From the NCBI RefSeq assembly GCF_000003815.2, contig NC_049994.1, positions 11,939,376 to 12,003,375 on the forward strand: a stretch of DNA of 64,000 nt, read 5' to 3'. A program made the translations under genes and the position numbers. This DNA comes from Branchiostoma floridae. Lineage: Eukaryota > Chordata > Leptocardii > Amphioxiformes > Branchiostomatidae. The notes beneath the pieces were generated by a model. The model searched no databases. It was given only the letters and a program-made list of their open reading frames with translations, and was not told the origin of the DNA. Shown here piece after piece: positions 37,201 through 47,096 of this stretch; within the stretch, counting starts at the first letter, position 1; the number at the start of each line of letters is the position of its first letter.

Positions 37201-40200
37201 AGGAGCGAACTACTATCCGGATGGTACCCAGGCTACCGTATAATCATTGTAGACCCGCAAGATCTCAGAATACACATATTTACAGTTATCATTGCATGAA
37301 GTATGCATCTTACATGAACAATATCATGCCCCTTCTATTTTTTTCTCACTTTAGTTATTATTCCTCACATTGGACTAGAATCAACCAACTACCTACTCGC
37401 AATATCATTCTACGCTTGGTCCGAAGTAGTGGGCTGATGTAATTGTTGTTGTGGGCTGTTGTAATTGATAGGACGCTGTTATCAGTCGTTGTAACAGGCG
37501 TTCCTGTTCCATTTCTGGCACAACTTCGTGCGGAGATAGTTTCAGCAAAGTCAGGCAATGTGGGGGGAGGTCATTTTGCACTGATGATGATGATCTAACT
37601 GACTATAAGGCAGCTACAGTGCTAAAATTTATTTGGGAAGACAATTACATGTATGTATAACATAAATGGTAAATAGCTATAGCATACAGTCAAACCTGTA
37701 TTAGGGGCCACCTCTACAGAGGGGCCACCTGTCCATAGTGGCAACTTTTTGTCGGTCCCTAGGGTATTTTATCTACAAGTTGCAACCTCTATACAGAGGA
37801 CACCTGTCTATAGTGGCCAAATTTGTCCGGTCCCTTGAGTGGCCGCTATAGACAGGTTTGAATGTATGTATTTAAACATTTAAACTATTGTATAGCTGAT
37901 CTTACATTTCGTTTCTTGGATCTCAACATGGCGGCCTGCTGGTCACGTGTCTGCTGGCCGGGCACGATGCGGAACCAGATTCGGAGCGCGATTCGGATGT
38001 AGCAGAAGCACATGATGACAACCGGCAGGGCGAACTCCACCACCAGGAGAGTCATGTAGTATGCTTTGTACCTGGTAGTAACGAGAATATCATCATTAAC
38101 ATTTAGTTTGGCATTTGCATTATCAACGATTGACGATTATTGTACTTTGCCTTCAACGCAATACGATGTAGAGCACCAGTCACCGAATGCTGGTGCTGTT
38201 CACCACACTTCATGAACAAAATACAATAAATGCAAGACAATAGATGCAATTTAAACAAGAAAAACGGTTGTGCTTAGGGTACCATATTATGCATTTGTTT
38301 CTGTTCAAACACGTTGACTAAATGCGTACAATAAGTGTTTAAATCCCCATATAACAATTGATTGTAAAAACGAGTTTTTAATTTACAACACATTATCGCA
38401 AGTGGTCAGAACTCTGTTCGGATATTGTACTTCCTATAAGGTATAAAAGCCAATGTATACGGTAAGCATCGATAAAGGTTGAATATCCCAGCAATACGAT
38501 ATCCTAACCAGTAGGTACTGAAGTAACTGGACATGATTCTGGAAACGGTCAGACGGCTGACCGTTTCCTAAATCATGTCCAACTGCTTGTGTAACTCCTA
38601 TTTGGTATGAAATGGTTTTTTTATTGAATGTATTTTGAAAGTGGAGCCGCTAAAATAGGCTCTTAGCTTGGGTAAAGGTGGACTCTCATTGCACTTTGGG
38701 CACCGGTGTGGCACTTAGGGGTTCGTTCTCTGCGGCACTGTTTTGTTATTTTCGAGAATTCAGATTCGATTTTTGAGAATTCAGATATAGCGCAATACGT
38801 AAAAGTATAACTTAAAGACAACAAAATACACAAAATGGAATAAAATTCGTTCTTTATCTCTAAAATTCGTTGAGTCATCTACAAACCCCGCAGTGCCGCA
38901 ACGGTGCCGCAAGTACAGTGAGAGTCTACCTTAATATAAGTTGTTATCTCACTGTACTTGGGGCACCGGTGCGGTACTGTGGGGTTCGTTACCTGGGCAC
39001 TGCTGTGTTATTTTTGCCGATTTTTTATAATTTAGATATTGCGTAGTACGTAAAGCATGACTTAGAAGACTGTAAATTACACAAAACGTAAGACAATTTG
39101 TTCTTTATCTCTGAAATTCGCTGAGGTAATCTTTAACCCCGCAGTGCCACACCGGTTCCCCAAGTGCAGTGAGATACAACATGTACTGTGTATCCACTTC
39201 GTATTTTATGTTTAATAGAAAAATGGGTATGCATATGTTGTGTTTATGTTTTAATATATCGGTACATGGCACAGGCATCCCCATACATTTAAAAAAAATT
39301 TAGTTACATTTAAAAAATGTAGTTGTACTATGAAATATAAATATCGCATACAAGAAAGGTTAAGGCTTTTATTACAGGCTCAACACCGATTAAGAACTGT
39401 ATCAAAAGACATACAAATATTTAATCATGAATTCGTTTTATTACTGAAAAGGAAAAAACATTTTACTCAATTACTGTCGTCTTTTATATCATAAAACAGA
39501 ATAAGTCGTGAGATCCGCATAAAAGGCCCGCAAACGATTTAAAATCGTTTTATTTCTTTAGGAAAATGATTAGATTTACTTTATGACTATGACATAAAAG
39601 GGAGCCGACCGTATTATGTAAAAAGGACCATACATACAAGGTGCCATACTCTCTTTTATGTCATACGGTCGGCACCGGATGAGCCGCAGGCGATTATAAC
39701 AGTGAGGTCGGTTTCTTGCTTTCTTTGCGATGTAATAAAGAAATCAATTTTGATACATGCCCCGAAGAAGATGCGTTCAGTCAAAGCTTTCTACCAATTA
39801 TACAGAGCATATCAAAGACTGTAATTTGGTAGGTAACTGGAGGAACATTTGAATTTACTGCCTTTTAAACCACAAAGAAAGGTTAAGGCTTTTATTACAG
39901 GCTCAACACCGACTACGTACGTCTTAAGGACTGCATCAAAAGACATACAAATATTTAATCATTTATTCGTTTTATTACTGAAAAGGGAAAAACATTTTAC
40001 TCAATTACTGTCGTCTCTTATATCATAAAACAGAATACATCGTGAGATCTGCATAAAAGGCCCACAAACGATTTTTAAGTCGTTTTATTTCTTTAAGAAA
40101 ATGATTAGATTCACTATATGACTATGACATAAAAGGTAGCCGTATTATATAAACAAGACGGTTCGAACTTGTAAATGCCATGCTCTGTTTTATGTCTTGT

Positions 40201-43200
40201 AATCTGCATCAGATGACCCTCAGGCGATTATATTAGTGACGTCGGTTTCTTGCTTTCTTTGTGATGCAATCAAGAAATCAATCTTGAACCATGCCCTGAA
40301 GAAGGTGCGTTCAATCAAAGCTCTCTACCAAAAATACAAAGCATATCAAATATAACAGCCGCTCAAGCAGCTGGATATGATTTTGGAAACGGTAAGATGT
40401 TTCAGATACATGTAACGTCCGCTGTCTTTGGTAAGTAACTGGAGGAACATCTGGATTTGCCGACTTTTAACCCACAAACTCTGAATGGATATGTCAATGG
40501 ATTTAAGACACTTCTGATGCCACTGAAATATGAAGTGAAATGGCTTCTCTGATTGGCAGTAAGTGGGAGTAATTGTAAATTGTGAGGAAGTCATCAACCT
40601 ACTATCCACAGCCAACCTCATCTTACGATTTCCGGGATGCGACAGCACGTACGCAAACCGTTTTCTTTTCATATGACGTCTTTGGTACAAACAATGCACT
40701 ACCAAAGATTCTGAAATATGAATAAAGGACCCTAATATTGCCCACTTCAATCCGTATTCGTGTTTTCCTTCCAATTATAAAAATGGTCATTACGCATCCC
40801 TCTCAAGGTCCTATTTCAAAGTCTCCTGAGTTCCGGGTGCACTTACGCACGTCTACTGCCCGGTTCCTTCCGGCCATGTACCAGTTTCTAACGCCCCACA
40901 TCTAGACCTCGGCTCTGGACGCTCCTACGCCTATCAGCTTTCAAGGACGCAATTCTGAGCTTACAACTGCCTCGTAGTCTGAGATATTAAGCTTACAAAA
41001 AGGTTGCAAAAGTTATTTGAGATTTGGAAGCACGTATCCACTTCGGTTTTTGCTTGACCTATCCCTTCAGTACGTCCCTTGATATTTCACCAGGGTACGA
41101 TGGTTAACAAAGAACGTCCGTTTCAATTATGAGATGATATTTGTTTTTGCACCTAAAAAATTAGCTGCTAACTTATGAGAAGAACTTTTCAAGGATTCCC
41201 CTATTTTGAGATGAATATGCGACCACTATTTTTCATGTTTGCCTTCTAGATATTTGACGAAGGATAGTTGATGCTGACAGAAACGTCTCATCTGACCGTT
41301 TGCAGAACTTATCCAGTTCCTTGAGGAGTTTTTGGTTTGAAGATCTCATTATCTGGATGCCTAACCTTCATTGACGTGTATACAGATAGTTAATAAGAAG
41401 AAAACTAGATCACGTCCAAGCCTTCAAGGGCAGCAAAGTCCGGAAAATTAAAGGGCCGTTCGTTGCAAAATCATTGAAAGCGACCTGCAATAGGCCAGCG
41501 GAATACCTACTAGATGTAAGGGAGGGGTGGGGTATGAAAATCATTCTAGACGAGTTATCAACGAATGTTGGGACTAGTAATTCAACACTATGCCGAAATC
41601 GGGTCGATTTGGCTCGAAATGGTTAGATTTAGACTGCCGTGCAATTTTAGACCGCATTGCAATTGCATGTCAAAAATGCTCTTTCTGAGATGTAAATCAA
41701 AGTAAGGAGGCCTGCAATTTGATGATCACAAAACCACAGTCATTTTACTTTCTACATCGTCATTCAGATGAAAGGCTGTTGCTCAGAGCTGCCAATAGCT
41801 CTCCAAGACTCGGCGCGGCCATAATTACAAGGAGAGCATCCCTGGGATACTATTTGGTAGATCTTAAACAACACATTTTCGAAAGGGCAGAACGAATCGA
41901 ATGCACTTTTCTATTAAATTCATGATGTTCCAACATTACGCCTTCCAATTTTGTTTGAACTTTAGTTGAGGCTAAATGAAGAAAGGTGACGAATATTGGG
42001 TCTGCGCCATGTTGCACATACCGAAGTACCTATAAGAGAGCTTGAAGATATGTGAAAGGGGAATATTTCGAGTGGCAGACCGTGCCAGAAAGGTCTTTTT
42101 CATGTCTTGATTACTGCGCCAAAGTCCAGAGGCTTAACATGGGAAAATTAAACCTCCCATCTTAGGGACAGGGGCTCGGCTCTTAAGTACATTTGTAATT
42201 ACTCGGTTTACGACAGGAACCAATCAAATTTCACCAGACATGATTAGCGATAGGTGCTAGATGGGACACGAAATAGGCGAGCAATCTTTGATGAATCTGC
42301 CTGTTTGTTTCTCGAGCGCGCTCAAGTGTGTGTGGGCACGTATGTTTCCATGTAAAGCTGTGTATATGTATGTTTGTGGGTGTGAATCTGTGTGTAAACG
42401 TGTGTGTATGTAGTACTATGTACAAATGCGCGGGTGGGGCGGGGAGAAGGTACTAGTACTTAGCCTTACGCTGATTCCATCTGTATCGGCCAGATCTGTC
42501 CGCAGAAGGTGCCCTGTTGGTCTGCGTACGTGAGCGCCGTGGAGTACATGGCAGCAGGCACGGCCAGCAGCATGGACACGGCCCACACCAGCGCCATGGC
42601 CCCGCCCGCCATCCCGCCTGTCATCCGGGGAACGTGCGGCATCATGATGACCAGGTACCTAGAGAAAACGGAGATGGATAAGGAGATAACGAGATGTCAG
42701 ACTTAAAGTTCTGCTACAGTACCGTAGAAAGCCACCAGATGGCGAATTGTCAAATTTGACCTTTTTCCGACCTCAACCCACATACCAAATATCATAAGGG
42801 CCCGTCTACAGCTTCTCGAGTTACGCTGACACACACACGCACATATGATGCACATAAAGGCACAAACGCAGACACACAAACACGTCACACATACGCACAC
42901 ACACACACACACGCACAAATGCAAGTGTGCAAATGCAACTATCTTGGCAAAGGTACAAGTTTGTAACAAAGACGTGTATGGCTGAAACGTTGACAGCGGT
43001 TAAGCTTAAGGCACGTTCATAAATCACGGAGCAGTCTGAGGCAAACTAACAAGGACATCGGTCACGCCGCAGGTTCCAGTGGCTGAATAACAAATCGGGC
43101 TTGCTTTATCCAACAAAGGCGTCTGTCAAAATCGCGCCGTGGGGTACCACAGTAGGCTCAATAGACGCGGCAATGTTGATGACTGATGAACCATTGACAA

Positions 43201-46200
43201 TGGTGGAGTTGGGCACAGCGTTGGCTGCCAATTTACCATGTAGTAGCAAAAGCAAGTCTCCACATGACCCCAAATACGATCGAGACATTAAGAAGTAATG
43301 ACTCAGGTCGGCAAGTCCTTCTAATAGCTCATTTCTATCTCATAAACAATATATTCTACTTGAATAAAGATATTTTATATCAACGCATGGACTTTAGTCA
43401 TAACCACAGCAAACGTTTGCCGTACCAGACGTGTGTCTGTAAAAGAAACAGCGGTTTTTGTTTTGGCAATATTGCAGAAAAACATCATAACGGATGATAA
43501 TCTCCTGGGGGTACGTGCCTCGCGGCTACAAATCCAGCCATTTATTATGGTTGCTTTGATTGTACCGGTGAAATCAACACCTTATGACCCCCACAGGAGG
43601 ATGCTTGTTATAAGCACGGATGTTGTTGAATACTAACCATCCAATGACGACAGCTCTTCTGTCTTTAGTGTGTTCAATCGATTTTCAGATAGGAAATCTA
43701 AGATTCCACCCCATGTCGTTGATGTAGTATTCATTATATTCAACCACACGCAATGCTACCTTTCTAATAGCTGCCGGTTACTGATTGCGTTCGGGGCTCA
43801 GATTGCTTTTTTCGTTTTGAGGCTACCAACTTCAACTTGCTGAAGACTTTTGTAGCCTATATACTCATTTTTCACTTGAGTGAAGTGAGGAAAGTCGTGT
43901 AAAGTGCCTTTCCCAAGGGCACAAGATCGCTGACGCGGCGTGGGTCTAACTCAGGACCTTCTGGGCCTGAGTCAAACGTGCTGCCGATTGCGCCATGCGG
44001 TCCCACTGAACTTAAGTCAGTAGGCGTTGTAAATCTGTACCTCACTGTACATTTTTAATTCTTAAATATGTACGTAGTTAAAAAACTGCCACGAATAATT
44101 TAAACTTTGATATCTGTAGCTCGCAGTTATATGTGACATTTGATTTATGAATGAACAGGAGGGAGGGGGAATGAACTAACGACTTTTAGGGTTGAGCTTT
44201 TCTTGTTCGACAGTGAATAATGAACCACAAATTCATGCAATGAATTCTGTCTCTAACACCACGGTACAATACCCTAATTATCCCAAATATACTACTTTTT
44301 TCACTTATTATTATTAATTACACCACACTGACTCAACTTTATGGATGACATCTTGCTCATTAATTTTTGCCTGATTTCAGAAAAAAATAGGCCACACTGA
44401 CTTAATTTTATAGATGACATTCGCGCGCATTGATTTTCACCTGTTCTCCAAAGCAAACTGTGTCACATATTACACAATAGCATCCCTGTTCAATCAGAAT
44501 TTCGTGCTTGCCAGAGGATCTGGTCTCCAAGGTACGGGGGCACAATTGGTCAGGGCATGGGGCAGGAGCACCCTTGTTCCTTCTTCAAACAAGAATGACA
44601 ATCTAAACATGATCGAACTGGCGACGATTACTGAAGGTGAACATGAGACAAACCAAGTCTGGGAAAGAATGGTCTGGATGTTTCCCCCTGTGGTTTACCA
44701 GCATTATTTGCTTTTTTTTTCTTTTTTCGCCCCCACGAATTAGTTTTGGGGTCTCCAGAGGATGTCATCCATAAAATTAAGTCGGTGTATCCTTACAAGG
44801 ACATGGCAATTGAATAGGGAAACAAGCGAACAGGGCGGTTTGACGATGGCCTAGAGAAGAACCTAGGGGATGAGAAAACAAATCCTATTTTCAGCCTAGG
44901 GCTGGACTCATTTCAGAAAATTGACTCTGGTGGCTCAACGATTTCTTCCATTACGTCAATAGCTTTCCTGCTTCGCTTTGTAAGGGGCGTATGCATCAAT
45001 GGTAGGTTCAACCGTATCACAAAAAGGCGTCAGACAAGCGCGCGTTGCTAGCCCTCTGGAAATGGTTGAATGTTGTTTCGATTAATCACTTTTCGGCACA
45101 CACAACACGCTTCAGTGGTAACGCCAATAAACCAGCAACGCAACGTGACTGTGGTGACTTTACAAGACGTTAAACAGTTTAATGGATCATGGCAGACAGA
45201 CAGTAAGACAGATCTGCTATAAAATCTATAAAGTCACATATTTTTCTTTCACTTTGTGTCATCGTCGGCGCCGTTCAGTTTTGTGTGACTGTTGAGAAAG
45301 AACTGTGCCCGAAATTCTCATTTGCTGACTCTTTAAAGTGTGACTGCGCTAATCAATACAATCGAATTTCAACTCTATGGTATGATTAGCAGCGAGGCAT
45401 AGCTTTGATAGTAGGAGGTACAACAAATGTATTATTCGACCGAAGGCCGGAGGGTGATCCGACCCGCGGGAGGGCTGAGACCTTGGGCGATACAGAATAC
45501 ACCGTGTTGTATTCTATATTTATCTATTGTCACCATCATATAATGTTCAGAGTCGGTACTGACAAGTACAGAGCTGTGAGGACGGGTTTATATGGTGACT
45601 GAGTGTGTCAATAAAACCGGTTCGGCAGGTTTACTTCATCAGGAAACAAAGAAAAGAACACTGAAGCGTGTTGTGTGTGCCGAAAAGTGATTAATCGAAA
45701 CAACATTCAACCATTTCCAAAGGGCTAGCAACGCGCGCTTGTCTGACGCCTTTTTGTGATTGAGGGCTGAGACCTTTTATTTATGCCATACTCACCTGAG
45801 AAAACCCATGTTTTGATGCGAAATGCGCCAGAAGTTGAACAAATTTGGTGCCCTCGAAAAAAAAAAGCGTTGCAACAGTAGTGTTCCAACGTCCGAATCA
45901 TGATCAGGTATTCGAACTTTCGATGGCGCCGTACTCGGCCCACTCGAAACAGTTCGATTTATTCGAATGGAGCCCGTGTGATAAGCCCGGGCCGTACGGA
46001 AAGTTATCAGCCGGTCCGGAACACCCGTACCGAACGTTTTCGCGTCACAGGTATGACATAAAAGGAGGTACCAGCCTACGGCCATGACCAGAAGAGAGTT
46101 TGTGGTCATGTACAGGGGCAACATAACAGCTTATATCTTTTTTCAACTCTATTGGATAATCAGAATGTTGATAAAAGGTGATATAAGGGATAAAATGAAC

Positions 46201-46809
46201 AACCTGTCAATGGCAATGACCAGGAGAAGGTTGACAGACACGTAGAGTGATAACAAATTATTTCTTTGTCATGTAGATTATTAGATTGAATTGAAATGGT
46301 GATAATTAGGATGATATAAAAGATAAAATAAAGTACCTGTCGATGGCGATGACCAGGAGAGAGTTGGTGGACACGTAGAGTGACGTGATGCGAAGGTAGT
46401 TGACGAAGCAGCAGGTCGTGTCGTCGTACGACCAGACTCTCTCCGGCCTGACGATGTGGTAGTCCAGGATGAACGGCACGCAGAACACAGCCACCAGGAA
46501 GTCCGAGAGAACCAGGTTCGCCACCAGAGCGTTGGTGATGGTGCGCATCTCCTTGTACCTCAGGACCACCACCATGTAGATGAGGTTGCCCGCTCCGCAA
46601 ACCACGATCATGATGCTGTAGACTATACCCAGAAAGATGGTGGCCCAAAGGTACTGCCCAGCACCGGGGGAGCTGGATCCAAACTTGTCGGCGCCAACCA
46701 TCTCCATGTACTGGCGCAGGATGTCCTGATAGTCTTCGAATGACAGCGGTGGCAACGTTCCACTGAAGTCGACATCATCGATAGAACTGTTTGTGTCGTT
46801 CGACTCCAT
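33986..46809 (-). CDS. Gene B: prokineticin-receptor-like class A GPCR (five coding exons, 412 aa)
   Basis: Exons in transcription order are 46809-46337, 42658-42470, 38071-37906, 35723-35566 and 34238-33986, joining in frame (1239 nt). Sequons are N4 and N7. The LSD of TM2 ends at D103, C133 and C210 are the expected disulfide pair, and DRY is 157-159. VPGQQT lies in ICL3, CWGP starts at C290, RDFYP follows TM6, and TM7 reads SINTIVY. It is a close paralogue of gene A across the whole core, differing mainly in the N terminus, a Gly/Met-rich ICL2-TM4 junction (MTGGMAGGAM) and an unrelated C tail. By family knowledge it should be a plasma-membrane receptor for a prokineticin-like peptide. Compared with gene A it lacks the intron in Trp236, and its next intron lies 24 nt upstream. 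A TATA box, non-coding exon and polyadenylation signals are listed separately. Family call is strong; ligand is inference. Confidence 0.93.
34271..34470. mobile_element. TGACGTCA foldback family, half copy 4, in gene B intron 4
   Basis: Left end CTTGAAAGTGCATCTGTGTT, then GTTTTGACTGAACAGC, GTGACGTCACG, CACGTGACTCAGTAAG and CAGTGGATCA. The right arm is missing. Confidence 0.7.
35566..35723 (-). CDS. Gene B exon 4 (residues 277-328, TM6 and ECL3)
   Basis: Acceptor is CTTCCTTCCAG. Encodes VRLLIVILVLFVLCWGP, RDFYP and YVVEALAMSN. Donor is GTAAAA at 35565-35560, phase 2. Confidence 0.92.
35909..36142. mobile_element. ACCGGTGCGGCAC-TIR MITE, copy 3
   Basis: From AAGGTGGTATTTCACTGCAC to GTGCAGTGAGATACCACTT, in gene B intron 3. 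Confidence 0.85.
36391..36590 (+). pseudogene. Retroelement C-terminal fragment (GIY-YIG/Penelope-like), frameshifted
   Basis: Translation gives a segment ending SEQDYFLRG, then after a one-base shift at a run of five G (about 36471-36475) continues VKEAIYIRAHQPSLNRDGG and LPSTFDPLLTS. The (V)KEAI.IR...P.LNRDGG pattern is, from memory, typical of GIY-YIG endonuclease ends of Penelope-like and related retroelements. Antisense to gene B inside its intron 3. Upstream open sequence from 36129 may belong to it but is not recognisable. Confidence 0.6.
37080..37234. mobile_element. 155-bp foldback flanked by 12-bp direct repeats
   Basis: Terminal inverted repeat GCCTGGGTACCATCCGGA (right end the reverse complement), with an internal hairpin pairing TCGCTTCTC/GAAGCGA. 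Flanked by ACCGTATAATCA at 37068-37079 and 37235-37246. The AGCCTGG ends resemble the 73-bp foldback at 25598-25670. Confidence 0.85.
37687..37864. mobile_element. pogo/Tigger-like MITE near the gene B exon 3 donor
   Basis: Ends CAGTCAAACCTG and CAGGTTTGAATG, flanked by TA on both sides (37685-37686 and 37865-37866). The interior repeats GGCCACCT(C/G)T..TAGTGGC-type motifs. The CAGTCAAACCTG terminus is familiar from pogo-like elements of many animals. It lies about 40 bp from the exon 3 splice donor. Confidence 0.75.
37906..38071 (-). CDS. Gene B exon 3 (residues 221-276, TM5 and ICL3)
   Basis: Acceptor is GTTACTACCAG. This single exon covers what gene A encodes in exons 3 and 4: YKAYY, TM5, IWFRIVPGQQT and MLRSKKRN. 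Donor GTAAGA follows 37906 in phase 0. Confidence 0.93.
38524..38595. repeat. Hairpin of the AACTGGACAT repeat type
   Basis: CTGGACATGATTCTGGAAAC..GGTCAG is followed by CTGACCGTTTCC and AAATCATGTCCAAC, i.e. the repeat motif joined head-to-head as an inverted pair, in gene B intron 2. Confidence 0.7.
38675..38932. mobile_element. ACCGGTGCGGCAC-TIR MITE, copy 4
   Basis: AAGGTGGACTCTCATTGCAC to GTACAGTGAGAGTCTACCTT. In gene B intron 2, 8 bp from copy 5. Confidence 0.85.
38941..39180. mobile_element. ACCGGTGCGGCAC-TIR MITE, copy 5
   Basis: TTGTTATCTCACTGTACTTG to CAAGTGCAGTGAGATACAAC. Same orientation and interior as copy 4. Confidence 0.85.
39352..40480 (+). repeat. Two-copy tandem duplication (523-bp offset) in gene B intron 2
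   Basis: Both copies start AAGAAAGGTTAAGGCTTTTA (39353 and about 39876) and end AACTGGAGGAACAT...AACC(C)ACAAA. Copy 2 is about 80 bp longer because it keeps a CAGCTGGATATGATTTTGGA block that copy 1 lacks. Each contains a TATGACATAAAAG/CTTTTATGTCATA inverted repeat, clearest in copy 1. Confidence 0.85.
41245..41345 (-). repeat. Dispersed repeat fragment, inverted
   Basis: On the minus strand: CTCAAGGAACTGGATAAG, GCAAACGGTCAGATGAG, ACGTTTCTGTCAGC. Distantly like the 20170-20225 repeat. Confidence 0.4.
42310..42425. repeat. GT-rich low-complexity tract
   Basis: Imperfect GTGTGTATGT-type repeats between the end of gene B exon 2 and the preceding intron sequence; no coding signal. Confidence 0.6.
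42470..42658 (-). CDS. Gene B exon 2 (residues 158-220, ICL2, TM4, ECL2)
   Basis: Acceptor TTTTCTCTAG precedes 42658, completing the Arg of DRY. Encodes YLVIMMPHVP, TM4 and GTFCGQIWP. Donor GTAAGG follows 42470 (phase 2). Very GC-rich relative to the introns. Confidence 0.94.
42710..42955 (-). mobile_element. Truncated copy 3 of the 1.34-kb element
   Basis: On the minus strand it starts TACCTTTGCCAAGAT, has the GTGT run (42830-42925), then GTAACTCGAGAAGCTG, ATATTTGGTATGTGGG and TACGGTACTGTAGCAGAAC. That is the 5' quarter of the element at 20333 in diverged form. Lies in gene B intron 1. Confidence 0.75.
43860..44008 (-). mobile_element. tRNA-derived SINE in gene B intron 1
   Basis: Minus strand: CGCATGGCGCAATCGGCAGC (A-box region), GTCCTGAGTTAGACCC (B box), TGGGAAAGGCACTTTACACG. 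Same family as 14033 and 19551, truncated after the CACTTCACT block. Confidence 0.7.
44392..44787. mobile_element. ~395-bp element with 26-bp terminal inverted repeats
   Basis: Left end CACTGACTTAATTTTATAGA, right end complement CACCGACTTAATTTTATGGA. A further direct copy of the left end lies at 44323-44351. No coding. Confidence 0.65.
45017..45759. mobile_element. 743-bp element with 101-bp near-perfect terminal inverted repeats
   Basis: Arms 45017-45117 and 45659-45759 include GGCGTCAGACAAGCGCGCG and CGATTAATCACTTTTCGGC with a single clear mismatch. The interior includes an imperfect hammerhead-like stretch on the minus strand. No ORF resembling a transposase. Lies in gene B intron 1. Confidence 0.8.
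46035..46335 (-). pseudogene. Two partial duplicates of the 3' end of gene B exon 1
   Basis: Exon tail copies at about 46203-46253 (LYVSVNLLLVIAID then AG|GTTG) and 46070-46125 (LYMTTNSLLVMAV) repeat the authentic tail (LYVSTNSLLVIAID) with 132-133-bp spacing. The flanking intron sequence (GATATAA..GATAAAAT) is repeated as well. The nearer copy keeps a GT donor; the farther one has lost the DR codons. They are not usable exons: no acceptor, and the offset is not a multiple of three. Confidence 0.8.
46337..46809 (-). CDS. Gene B exon 1 (residues 1-157, N terminus to TM3)
   Basis: The ATG at 46809 lies 7 nt after a CACTCATAG acceptor (intron ends at 46817). The exon ends ATCGACAG before donor GTACTT (phase 2). 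An acidic extracellular head of about 50 residues is longer than in gene A. Both ends of this exon are partially duplicated nearby (see 46035-46335 and 46930-47096). Confidence 0.94.
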
Positions 46810-46816
46810 CTTGAAG
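46810..46816 (-). other. 5' leader of gene B exon 1 after splice acceptor
   Basis: CTTCAAG lies between the acceptor CATAG (ending at 46817 on the minus strand) and the ATG. The upstream tract is TTTTTTGTCACTCATAG, a reasonable 3' splice site. Confidence 0.55.
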
Positions 46817-46929
46817 CTATGAGTGACAAAAAATCCGTTGTTACTCTTTGCGTTCTGAATATATTAATGGAAGAATTAAAATCAAGTGTGACAAAAAACA
46901 TAAATGATATCAATTACAAGAGGGTCTCG

Positions 46930-47096
46930 AGCGAGACTAGAACCGTTTGTATCGTTTGACTCCGTCTTGAAACTGTGATTCACCAAAGAAAATCCGTTGC
47001 TACTCTTTGCGTTTAATAAGTTCTGACATTACTAATGGATTTAAGATGAAATGTGACAAAAACATAGACGCTATTCATTATACAACGGTCCCGGAG
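46930..47096 (-). pseudogene. Duplicate of the 5' end of gene B exon 1
   Basis: Repeats the leader, start region and upstream intron of exon 1 with a 156-bp offset: AAGACGGAGTCAAACGATAC versus AAGATGGAGTCGAACGACAC. The start codon is changed from ATG to ACG and the frame soon meets TAG. Confidence 0.8.

Noticed and set aside
45792-46124. 110-codon frame starting LPLYMTTNSLL
   Set aside because: The N-terminal part is a decayed copy of the exon 1 tail of gene B; the rest is unrelated intron sequence, so it is not a gene.
46160-46648. 162-codon minus-strand frame
   Set aside because: Out-of-frame shadow of gene B exon 1 continuing into the duplicated intron sequence.
46456-46743. 95-codon + strand frame opposite gene B exon 1
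   Set aside because: Antisense shadow; the receptor is on the minus strand.
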